A stretch of DNA of 9,109 bases from Candidatus Shapirobacteria bacterium (GTDB lineage: Bacteria; Patescibacteriota; Microgenomatia; UBA12405). The DNA is taken from NCBI GenBank assembly GCA_018500045.2, contig JAHBAQ020000088.1:1-9109 (forward strand), given 5' to 3'. A model generated the notes under the pieces. It ran no database searches. It had not been told where the DNA came from and saw only the letters and a list, made by a program, of their open reading frames with translations. How positions within the stretch are numbered: position 1 is the first letter of the stretch; each line of letters begins with the position of its first letter. Below are positions 1 through 5,609 of this stretch, one piece after another. A program made the position numbers and the translations under genes.

Positions 1-192
1 AATACAGTTGTATGATGGCTTAACTCCTTTAAAGGCTAACTTGAAACTTAATTTGGAAGTACTGGTGTCTGTAGCTTGAGATCGATCATCTTGACTTTGA
101 CTAATTAAATTGACGACTAAAGGTAGAAATAAAACTATAAAAGACAATAAAAACAAAAGAGAAAAATGAGTATTAAATTCCGATTTATTCAT
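1..192 (-). CDS. N-terminal part of a membrane-anchored exported protein (truncated by window edge)
   Basis: Reading leftward from the ATG at 192-190 gives 64 uninterrupted codons to the window edge, so the C-terminal part is missing. Residues 11-30 form one hydrophobic segment (SLLFLLSFIVLFLPLVVNLI), followed by a polar stretch SQSQDDRSQATDTSTS and then a beta-prone segment KLSFKLAFKGVKPSYNC. A single N-terminal anchor followed by an extracellular beta domain is the simplest reading. From memory, Microgenomates genomes hold many such proteins with a D-x-R-x-x-A motif just after the anchor and a FKxxFKG-like strand. The start lies 70 bases downstream of secF on the same strand, so it may be the last gene of the secDF operon or have its own promoter. 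No Shine-Dalgarno site is visible. The function is unknown. Confidence 0.6.
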   Translation of the reverse strand, partial: MNKSEFNTHFSLLFLLSFIVLFLPLVVNLISQSQDDRSQATDTSTSKLSFKLAFKGVKPSYNCI

Positions 193-262
193 TTATTGAT
201 TAATTCTACTGAATCTGAGAGTTTTATAAAAGACTCGTAGATTAGACACGCTATCAATATCG

Positions 263-1132
263 TTATTTAATCTGTTTTTTTGAGTGGTTTTTGAAAAAGA
301 GAACTAAAGGAATAGCGACACCGATTGAGGAATAAGTACCGCAAACAACACCAATAAGAAGAGCAGTAGCAAACCAACGAGTGGTTGTGCCACCAAGTAA
401 AACTAGTGAAGTTAACATAAAAATAATGGTCATAGAATTATTGATGGATCTGGTTAAGGTTTCGGTTATAGCTTCATTAGCTAAAGAGACCCAATCTTTT
501 TGAAAACTCTGACGTTTGAGTTCGCGAATACGATCGAAAGTAACAACTGTATCATGAACTGATGATGATAAAGTGGTTAGTAAAGCAGTAACGAATAATG
601 AATCGAGTTCGGCACCAAAAAAATGACCGAGTAAAGAAAAACTACCAACTAAAATAAATGTATCGTGAAACATAGCTAAAACGGCACCAAGACCGAAAGA
701 AAGGTCGCGAAAACGGCGACCAATAAATATAAATAAAAACAACGAGGAAAGGATAACGGCAATAATGGTTTTTTGAAGCAGCTCACGACCTAAAATAGGA
801 CCAATAGTTTCAAATTTTTGCTCTCGATAATCTGAAAAACTTTCTTTGAAACTTTTATTTAAAGCTGTTTTTTGATCAGTGTTAATATCGGCAAATTTGA
901 GTGAATAATTTTGATCACCAAGGGAAATAATTTCTTTTAACTCTAAGTTGTTTTTGGTAAAAACTTCTTTTAATTTGTCTTCGGAATAGTTTGGTAAATT
1001 TAATTCCCAAGTGGTTCCTCCGGTAAAATCAATTGATAATTTAAATTTCCAAAAAATAATGGAAAACAGTGAAGAAAGTAATAAAATTAGGGAAAGACCA
1101 AAGAAAATTGGTCTGAGTTTCATAACATTCAT
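263..1132 (-). CDS. secF: Protein translocase subunit SecF
   Basis: SecF is the partner of SecD in the SecDF complex, a proton-driven membrane factor that helps pull preproteins out of the SecYEG channel. The 289-residue product has an N-terminal membrane segment (about 9-28), the SecF signature DFTGGT at 35-40, a small extracytoplasmic domain (about 41-115) ending in ETIGPILGREL, and a C-terminal bundle of about five membrane segments. The bundle carries HDTFILVGSF (156-165) and VHDTVVTFDRIRE (192-204), both typical of the RND-type SecF core. Length is normal for the family. It follows secD after 35 bases on the same strand. Two starts are possible, ATG at 1132 and an in-frame ATG at 1123. 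Neither has a Shine-Dalgarno site, so the longer one is kept. Confidence 0.96.
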   Translation of the reverse strand: MNVMKLRPIFFGLSLILLLSSLFSIIFWKFKLSIDFTGGTTWELNLPNYSEDKLKEVFTKNNLELKEIISLGDQNYSLKFADINTDQKTALNKSFKESFSDYREQKFETIGPILGRELLQKTIIAVILSSLFLFIFIGRRFRDLSFGLGAVLAMFHDTFILVGSFSLLGHFFGAELDSLFVTALLTTLSSSVHDTVVTFDRIRELKRQSFQKDWVSLANEAITETLTRSINNSMTIIFMLTSLVLLGGTTTRWFATALLIGVVCGTYSSIGVAIPLVLFFKNHSKKQIK

Positions 1133-1167
1133 ATGTTAGTTTAAAGTTAAAAGTATAAAGTAGAAAG

Positions 1168-2538
1168 TTAATTTTTAATTTTTTCTTTAATAAAAACACG
1201 TAGAAGATTGCGGGTAACAAAAACACCGGTAAAAATACCAATAAAGATACCCAAGATTAGGGTTAAGGCAAAACCGCGAATCATACCAGAAGTACTTAGA
1301 AATGACCAATTAAATGGATTAAATAAAATAAAACCAGTAATAATAGTGCAGGTGTTGGCATCTTTGATAGAATCCCAGGCCCGACCAAAAGCAGACTCTA
1401 AAGCCATATTCCAATCTTTACCTTTACGGGTTTCTTCTTTGAATCTTTCAAAGATTAAAATATTACTATCAACAGCCATACCGATTGAAAGGATAAAGCC
1501 AACAATACCTGGAAAAGTAAGTGTAACTGGAACGAGACGATAAAGTGTAAGAGTAATAAGTCCATAAATAATTAAACCAATATCAGCGATTAATCCGAGT
1601 TTGCCGTAATTAGCAATCATAAAAAGAGAAACTAAAACCAAACCGACAACACCGGCCAAAATGCCTTTGTTGAGAGAATCCTGACCTAAGGTGGCACCGA
1701 CCTGAGACTGTTGAATTAATTTGATTGGTAAAGGTAAGGCACCGGCATTTAGTTGAGCCGAAAGTTGTTTGGCAGTTTGAGAAGTAAAACTACCACTAAT
1801 GGAGGCTTTACCGTCAGTAATAATATTTTGAACCACTGGAGCAGTAATGGGGTAATCATCGAGAAAAATGGCAATTCTTTTGTTAAGTAAATCTTTGGTA
1901 GCCTGAGCAAAAAGTTTTGATCCTTCTTCATTAAACTCAATGCCCACTTCAGGTTGAGAATTATTAGGATTAATTTGAACTGATGAATATTTTAAATGTG
2001 AACCGTCGATACCAGTATCTTTAGCAAACAAATCATAAACAGTGGCGGATGCGGTTGCTTCCGGAGCGATTTCAACTTCACCTTTGAAGGAAAGTTTGGC
2101 GGTGGTGCCGATAAGATTAACAGCATCATTGACATTTTCGATTCCGGGAAGATCAATTTGAAGACGGTACTTGTCTTGTTGTTTGTTGATTTTAACAGTG
2201 GTTTCACTGACACCAAATAAATTGACCCGACGTTCGATATTGCCTTTGAGTGATTCCAAAGCTTGAGGTAAATTTTCCTGACCAACACCGTTGGTATCGA
2301 TATCGAAGAGAAGTGAAGATCCACCGGCTAAATCAAGACCATATTTGAGTTCAGAATTTTTAATGAAAGGAACTGGACCAATTCTGGAAAGATCAGGGCG
2401 GTAAAAAGTATGTTCCCAATTAATATTGTTGAAATTAATTTTAATTGGTAAAGTTTGAGGAAAATTTAGAAGACCGCAAAACAAAGTTAAGGCAATAATT
2501 ACCCAAAAAATTCTAATAGTCTTTTTTCTTTTGGTCAT
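1168..2538 (-). CDS. secD: Protein translocase subunit SecD
   Basis: SecD works with SecF in the cytoplasmic membrane to promote late stages of Sec-dependent export using the proton gradient. The 456-residue protein has one N-terminal membrane segment (about 8-25) and the signature GLDLAGG at 67-73. The first extracytoplasmic domain includes ERRVNLFGVSE and LQIDLPGI, and the segment ISGSFTSQTAKQLSAQLNAG precedes VGATLG at the membrane boundary. A C-terminal bundle of about five helices carries GMAVDSNILIFERFKEE at 353-369. The Asp at 357 matches the conserved intramembrane acidic residue of SecD proteins. It is shorter than the E. coli protein (615 residues), mainly through a small periplasmic-type domain, as in many Gram-positives. 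The ATG at 2538 lies two bases after the stop of the AbrB-like gene, so translation is probably coupled. No Shine-Dalgarno site is present. Confidence 0.97.
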   Translation of the reverse strand: MTKRKKTIRIFWVIIALTLFCGLLNFPQTLPIKINFNNINWEHTFYRPDLSRIGPVPFIKNSELKYGLDLAGGSSLLFDIDTNGVGQENLPQALESLKGNIERRVNLFGVSETTVKINKQQDKYRLQIDLPGIENVNDAVNLIGTTAKLSFKGEVEIAPEATASATVYDLFAKDTGIDGSHLKYSSVQINPNNSQPEVGIEFNEEGSKLFAQATKDLLNKRIAIFLDDYPITAPVVQNIITDGKASISGSFTSQTAKQLSAQLNAGALPLPIKLIQQSQVGATLGQDSLNKGILAGVVGLVLVSLFMIANYGKLGLIADIGLIIYGLITLTLYRLVPVTLTFPGIVGFILSIGMAVDSNILIFERFKEETRKGKDWNMALESAFGRAWDSIKDANTCTIITGFILFNPFNWSFLSTSGMIRGFALTLILGIFIGIFTGVFVTRNLLRVFIKEKIKN

Positions 2539-2540
2539 AA

Positions 2541-2732
2541 TTATTTTTGTTGGGAAATAAGAGATAACTGGCGGGGGTGACCGGAAAATAAATAAGTGAT
2601 AGTGGTTTTGGAGTGATTAATTTTTATAGAGACAGGATCCCCTTCTTTGATATTAAAATCTTTGATAGATTTTGAGGGAATAGTGATGGCTAAACTATTA
2701 CCAGTTTTGATAACTTTTCTAATTTGGGTCAT
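2541..2732 (-). CDS. AbrB/MazE-like (SpoVT-AbrB fold) DNA-binding protein
   Basis: This 63-residue protein begins with a classic swapped-hairpin AbrB domain: RKVIKTGNSLAITIPSKSI (about 5-23) followed by DFNIKEGDPVSIKI (about 25-38). The family binds DNA as dimers, either as transition-state-type regulators or as MazE-type antitoxins. No toxin gene adjoins it, so a stand-alone regulator is more likely. The tail (about 45-63) holds the sequence SGHPRQLSLI, which is not part of the core domain and has no function I can assign. The ATG directly follows the stop codon of the upstream winged-helix gene with no gap, and its own stop is two bases before secD. The three genes are therefore almost certainly co-transcribed, and regulation of this operon by its own AbrB protein is an inference only. 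Confidence 0.85.
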   Translation of the reverse strand: MTQIRKVIKTGNSLAITIPSKSIKDFNIKEGDPVSIKINHSKTTITYLFSGHPRQLSLISQQK

Positions 2733-3326
2733 TTAGAGATTATTAATTTCCTGGCAGCTACCTATTATAGCAATAGGATTACTCAAGAAAAAGTCAACAA
2801 TAAACTGGTCACGTTTTTGACGACGGAGATTAAATTCGCCTTTACCCATAACCATATAATTAATTTCATGGCCACGGATAGTTTCTTCTTGTTTGATTAA
2901 GCTCTCCATTTCACGAATTGAGACGTCACCGACAATGACTAAATCAATATCATCTGGTTGTCGTTTCTCACCGGTCATAAACTTGTAGTTATAAAAAACT
3001 AATTTTATAGTCCCAAGAGTTTCGTTTTTGTTTTGTAATTTTAGACCTAAGCCGGATGATTGATTGGCAATGATGAGGAGATTAGAAAATAAAACCGATT
3101 GTTTGTCAGCCCAGTAATAAAGTCGATTACCCCGCCATTCTGAAGTAATGAGACCGCTTTTTTGAAGATTGTCTAACTCCCGACGGACAGAATTAATTTC
3201 TTCGTCAACTAAACGAACCAATTGTCGAACATAGAAAATCTCGCCTGGATTGTAAAACAGAACACTGATAATTTTTATTCTGGTTTGAGAAACAAAAAGG
3301 TGTTTAAGACTATTCTGAATTTTCAT
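2733..3326 (-). CDS. Winged-helix protein fused to a degenerate nucleotidyltransferase-like domain
   Basis: With the start at 3326 the product has 197 residues. Residues about 8-75 look like an ArsR-type winged helix: QTRIKIISVLFYNPGEIFYV, then VRRELDNLQKSGLITSEWRG as recognition helix and wing, then NRLYYW. The second half resembles the minimal nucleotidyltransferase fold: DDIDLVIVGD at 125-134 matches the D-x-D metal-binding signature of that superfamily. The glycine-serine motif normally just upstream is absent (LVFYNYKFMTGEKRQ instead), so catalysis is doubtful. A longer reading frame opens at 3377, but it would overlap the upstream gene by 46 bases. The internal ATG at 3326 leaves a natural 5-base gap and begins at a typical winged-helix N-terminus. 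It is probably a DNA-binding regulator whose ligand and targets are unknown. Confidence 0.75.
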   Translation of the reverse strand: MKIQNSLKHLFVSQTRIKIISVLFYNPGEIFYVRQLVRLVDEEINSVRRELDNLQKSGLITSEWRGNRLYYWADKQSVLFSNLLIIANQSSGLGLKLQNKNETLGTIKLVFYNYKFMTGEKRQPDDIDLVIVGDVSIREMESLIKQEETIRGHEINYMVMGKGEFNLRRQKRDQFIVDFFLSNPIAIIGSCQEINNL

Positions 3327-3331
3327 AAAAA

Positions 3332-4585
3332 TTAATTGTAAGAAACTGTAGTGCCAATTGGTAGAAGCTCTACCCAAACATTACCGGCAATAAAATTAAC
3401 TTCCTTACCAGATTTATCTTTGAAAATAGTTCGAGAAAGTCGATTGGCTTTTGACCAAGTAATTTCGGTTTTTTCACCGTTTTGAATTAAAACACCGTTA
3501 CCATTACCAATAACATCGTAAAGATTGTGTAAATGTTCATCAACCGAGCGGGTTTCTTTGACAAACTGGATAACTAAATTTTTGGCAGTGATAGTTTTAC
3601 TAGTATTAAAGTCAACATGAGCAGATCCACCGTTATAGCGCTGATAATTATTATTAGTGGCATCATATTTCCAATTGACAGAATAATCTTTGTAGCCTGA
3701 CCAGAAATCAAAAGAGACATTGCTAGCTGTTGGAGATGAAACAGATTTATCTGTTTGTTTAAATAACCAAGCGCGATAACTTTTATCCCAAGAAGTTTTT
3801 TTAGCTTCGGTAGTGTTAGTAAGGCCTCTGGTTTCAGCAACGTTCCAAAGCTCTTTAGTAGAGCAATACATAGTATGTTCGGTAGCTCGTTCATCACCAG
3901 TGCGATCTGGTTCGCGGCGACAGGCTTTGTAAGACAAAGAGAATTGACTTAAATCACCCCAAGTACCTTTACTATTCCAACCGTAACTAGAGATTTGCTC
4001 TATAGCTTGGGCTTTTTTGGCAGTTGTACAAGGACCGCCGTCAGTAGCAGAACTACAATTGGCACCACCAACATGGTTATAAAGGGGATAATCAGAATAT
4101 TCAGAAGCTAAATCAAGAAAATAAGTACGAGCAGAACGAACAGGACCGACATCGTATTTATTGGCTTCTGAGCCGGCAACTTGACCGCAATAGAAAACGC
4201 CCATAAATCGAGTGATACCACCTTCAGCCACGGCTTCGTAAACAATGTCAGCAGTTTGTAGACCGGACTGAGGTCGGGAATCTTCGTGATTTTCAATCAT
4301 AACCATAAGAGGTCGACGTTTAGACCAAATGGCGGCTTCCTCTTTAGTATAAAGTTGGCCATTGATAGGACAAATTTCAGTTTTTGGACCCGGATAAAGA
4401 CTCGTATTAGTGTTTGTTTCTGTTTGATTGGTATTGGGTGAAGTGTTGGTATTTTTTTGAGAAAGAGAACCTAAAAAACCATTACTGCTGGCCGGTAAGA
4501 AATAGTCGAAAAGAAAATAAGAAATACCACTAGTTATTAGGAATATTCCTATTAATCCAGATATTTTGGTGATTTTTGGGTTCAT
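3332..4585 (-). CDS. DUF3048 (YerB-like) exported protein with N-terminal membrane anchor
   Basis: The 417-residue protein belongs to the DUF3048 family (B. subtilis YerB), whose biochemical role is unknown. Hallmarks are RPLMVMIENHEDSRPQSGL at 91-109, ADIVYEAVAEGGITRFMGVF at 112-131, GPVRSAR at 147-153 and TEHTMY at 235-240. Residues about 7-31 form a membrane anchor. There is no lipobox cysteine, unlike lipoprotein members of the family. An Asn/Thr-rich linker (about 43-63) separates the anchor from the folded domain, consistent with an extracellular location. Six cysteines lie at 72, 133, 177, 186, 222 and 241, an even number that could form disulfides. The start is 7 bases after the DUF4446 stop, with a weak AAAGG about 11 bases upstream of the ATG. 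The family assignment is firm; the function is not known. Confidence 0.92.
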   Translation of the reverse strand: MNPKITKISGLIGIFLITSGISYFLFDYFLPASSNGFLGSLSQKNTNTSPNTNQTETNTNTSLYPGPKTEICPINGQLYTKEEAAIWSKRRPLMVMIENHEDSRPQSGLQTADIVYEAVAEGGITRFMGVFYCGQVAGSEANKYDVGPVRSARTYFLDLASEYSDYPLYNHVGGANCSSATDGGPCTTAKKAQAIEQISSYGWNSKGTWGDLSQFSLSYKACRREPDRTGDERATEHTMYCSTKELWNVAETRGLTNTTEAKKTSWDKSYRAWLFKQTDKSVSSPTASNVSFDFWSGYKDYSVNWKYDATNNNYQRYNGGSAHVDFNTSKTITAKNLVIQFVKETRSVDEHLHNLYDVIGNGNGVLIQNGEKTEITWSKANRLSRTIFKDKSGKEVNFIAGNVWVELLPIGTTVSYN

Positions 4586-4592
4586 TAAAATT

Positions 4593-4937
4593 TTAACCTT
4601 TAATAGTTTTAACTATAGCTAATTTTTCCTCTTTTGACAAAGTGATATTGTCTCCCTCGCCATTTTTTATTGGTTTAGCGTAAACACGGGTAATATCGCG
4701 ATTATGAAGTGAAGAAATAATAACACCTGAGTTATTTTGATCTAAAAATGTAAGAATAAAACTTTGATCACCTCCAATATCTTCAAATGGGTTGTAGCGA
4801 AGAACATTGATTTTCAGATTATTATTACCAGCGACGGCGATGGTTTCTTTTGGTAATTTGTTTTTTCGGTAAATACCATAGGTTATAAAACCTAACCAAA
4901 AAATATTTAAGAAAGTAAGAATATATAAGAGCGTCAT
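4593..4937 (-). CDS. DUF4446 family membrane protein
   Basis: The 114-residue product has one N-terminal membrane helix (about 3-23), a basic linker (YRKNKLPK), and the compact domain typical of DUF4446: VLRYNPFEDIGGDQSF at 45-60, LDQNNSGVIISSLHNRDITRVYAKPI at about 65-90, and an acidic/lysine-rich end. The family has no established function. It is the first gene of the operon that ends in secDF. The frame is open upstream to 4997, but the ATG at 4937 is preferred: the membrane helix begins right after it, and an extended -10 box ends 6 bases before it, which puts the predicted transcription start on the ATG. The mRNA would then be leaderless, and the upstream in-frame codons would lie within and beyond the promoter. 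Confidence 0.88.
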   Translation of the reverse strand: MTLLYILTFLNIFWLGFITYGIYRKNKLPKETIAVAGNNNLKINVLRYNPFEDIGGDQSFILTFLDQNNSGVIISSLHNRDITRVYAKPIKNGEGDNITLSKEEKLAIVKTIKG

Positions 4938-4943
4938 ACTTCC

Positions 4944-4952
4944 ATTGTAGCA
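4944..4952 (-). promoter_or_regulatory. Extended -10 promoter of the DUF4446-secDF operon
   Basis: On the minus strand the sequence reads TGCTACAAT, an extended -10 (TGn plus TACAAT). The hexamer ends 6 bases before the ATG at 4937, so initiation about 7 bases downstream would begin at the start codon itself. No good -35 box is seen, as is common for extended -10 promoters. The assignment rests on motif match and position only. Confidence 0.55.
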
Positions 4953-4961
4953 AAATTTATG

Positions 4962-4970
4962 TGCTATACT
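4962..4970 (+). promoter_or_regulatory. Extended -10 promoter of the microprotein genes (and possibly rnpB)
   Basis: The sequence TGCTATACT is an extended -10 (TGn plus TATACT) on the plus strand. Transcription would begin near 4977, about 6 bases before the ATG at 4983. It lies back to back with the minus-strand -10 at 4944-4952, only 9 bases away, so the two polymerase footprints overlap and the promoters may compete. Confidence 0.55.
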
Positions 4971-4982
4971 GGCCTTAGAAAG

Positions 4983-5102
4983 ATGAGTCAAGAACAAAAT
5001 AATAGATACATTAAAAAAGATTTGACTAAGAGCTTGATTTTGAGTTTGGTTTCAATTATGTTGATAGTTGTTATCTATTTATTTGTTAATTCGAGGGGGT
5101 GA
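4983..5102 (+). CDS. Single-pass membrane microprotein (39 residues)
   Basis: The frame runs from the ATG at 4983 to TGA at 5100-5102. The product starts with a polar and basic stretch, MSQEQNNRYIKKDLTKS, followed by one hydrophobic helix (about 18-35, LILSLVSIMLIVVIYLFV) and ends NSRG. A cytosolic N-terminus with the helix crossing the membrane is the likely topology. Support for it being real comes from the well-placed extended -10 just upstream, the clean membrane-helix composition, and the tight junction with the next gene, whose Shine-Dalgarno site overlaps this stop codon. From memory, short proteins with a YIKKDL-plus-helix pattern recur in Patescibacteria, but I cannot name a family. 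The function is unknown. Confidence 0.65.
   Translation: MSQEQNNRYIKKDLTKSLILSLVSIMLIVVIYLFVNSRG
5094..5102 (+). promoter_or_regulatory. Strong Shine-Dalgarno site of the 58-residue gene
   Basis: AGGGGGTGA differs at one position from the ideal AGGAGGTGA and ends 7 bases before the ATG at 5110. It overlaps the TGA stop of the microprotein gene. It is the only strong Shine-Dalgarno match before any gene in the window and supports the start chosen for 5110-5286. Confidence 0.75.
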
Positions 5103-5109
5103 AGCTTAA

Positions 5110-5286
5110 ATGCCAACCATTAAATTTTATTCTGTTAAGTCACGCAAGTCAGTCGAAGTAGACGTATCTCAAGTTAAGAAAGTTATGCTCAAAAACGGTA
5201 GACCAGCAGCTGAAACTGTTGATCCAGAAACCGGTACCAAGATGTTCAAAATCTTGTCTGCCGCAGATGCAGCTTTACTTAAATAA
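5110..5286 (+). CDS. Small DUF5679-like protein with the zinc-binding cysteines replaced
   Basis: The product has 58 residues: MPTIKFYSVKSRKSVEVDV, then VKKVMLKNGRPAAETVDPET, then GTKMFKILSAADAALLK. The shape resembles the DUF5679 zinc ribbon as I remember it (YCVKCK ... LKNGRPA ... CPxCGTKMF), but the four positions where cysteines are expected read Ser, Ser, Asp and Thr. The KNGRPA and GTKMFKI blocks are kept with normal spacing. It cannot be a zinc ribbon in this form. Codons ending in C (ACC, CGC, GTC, GAC, CTC, AAC, TTC, ATC, GCC) are unusually common next to the neighbouring genes, and its ribosome binding site is strong, so high expression is likely. It follows the microprotein by 7 bases and precedes rnpB by 21. 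The role is unknown; family membership is an inference from motif memory. Confidence 0.8.
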   Translation: MPTIKFYSVKSRKSVEVDVSQVKKVMLKNGRPAAETVDPETGTKMFKILSAADAALLK

Positions 5287-5302
5287 GTAAGAATTTTAAA
5301 AT
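5274..5302 (+). promoter_or_regulatory. Candidate rnpB promoter
   Basis: TTTACT (5274-5279) and TAAAAT (5297-5302) are separated by 17 bases. Initiation 7 bases after the -10 would fall at G5309, which matches the base of the P1 helix of the RNase P RNA. The -35 lies inside the last codons of the 58-residue gene. Matches are four of six for the -35 and five of six for the -10, so read-through from the upstream promoter remains an alternative. Confidence 0.45.
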
Positions 5303-5307
5303 AAATT

Positions 5308-5600
5308 AGCCTTCAAAGAAATTGAAGTGTCTGTTCCGATTTATCGGAAAGGAAAGTCCGGACCACAAAAGGTACAGAACCTGAAAATGTAAGGGTTTGG
5401 GTAACCAAACGGCAATGCTACAGAGACGAGTAAGCGAGTCGCCTTCGCAAGAAGATACGATGAGCCGAGATGAAACGAGCATCCTTCTGGTGGAAATCTC
5501 AAGTTGAGACGTTAGTATCTAGTCTTTGAGAGTCTCAGGTAGAGAGAATAGATAGATGACACATAAACAGAATCCGGCTTAACAATTTCTTTGAAGGCTT
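5308..5600 (+). ncRNA. rnpB: RNase P RNA (catalytic RNA for tRNA 5' maturation)
   Basis: This RNA is the catalytic component of RNase P. The ends pair perfectly over 17 bp to form P1 (5308-5324 with 5583-5599). P2 pairs GTGTC (5327-5331) with GACAC (5558-5562). P3 is a short hairpin at 5334-5349. The conserved P4 strand GGAAAGTCCGG is at 5351-5361, and its partner region ACAGAATCCGGCTTA at 5567-5581. P9 is GTTTGG-GTAA-CCAAAC (5395-5410), the conserved TGCTACAGAGA follows at 5416-5426, and P12 is a short CTTC-GCAA-GAAG hairpin (5443-5454). GATAGATGA lies at 5551-5559. At about 293 nt it is much shorter than the E. coli RNA (377 nt). I find no recognisable P13, P14 or P18. The architecture is type-A-like but reduced; exact ends are approximate. 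Confidence 0.96.
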
Positions 5601-5606
5601 TTGTTT
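5583..5606 (+). terminator. Possible rnpB 3' end signal (P1 strand plus T-rich tract)
   Basis: The 3' strand of P1 is followed by TTTTGTTT (5599-5606). A stable helix next to a U-rich tract resembles an intrinsic terminator, but the pairing partner lies about 260 nt upstream, so this is not a normal local hairpin. It may instead be a processing boundary. No other terminator-like structure is seen between rnpB and the convergent gene. Confidence 0.3.
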
Positions 5607-5609
5607 GGA

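Noticed and set aside
194..259. 7-bp inverted repeat (194-200 with 253-259) and an AT-rich palindrome (219-236) between secF and the partial gene
   Set aside because: The arms are short and AT-rich, with a 52-base loop and no T tract. This is expected by chance in such sequence, so neither a terminator nor a riboswitch is claimed.
1208..1543. Plus-strand open frame of 111 codons
   Set aside because: It lies fully antisense to the conserved C-terminal membrane domain of secD. Its composition is a mirror of that gene, with no recognisable domain.
3327..3377. Longer N-terminus of the winged-helix protein starting at 3377
   Set aside because: It would overlap the DUF3048 gene by 46 bases and add 17 residues without domain character. 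The ATG at 3326 fits the 5-base gap.
5100..5102. Possible TGA recoding, as in Gracilibacteria or Absconditabacteria
   Set aside because: TGA ends the microprotein gene just before a properly placed start. It also ends miaA at its expected length in an ATGA junction. No internal TGA is needed in any gene.
5275..5290. Perfect 7-bp inverted repeat with a 2-base centre over the stop of the 58-residue gene
   Set aside because: It is almost pure AT, has no downstream T run, and overlaps the candidate rnpB promoter. It is too weak to be called a terminator or operator.
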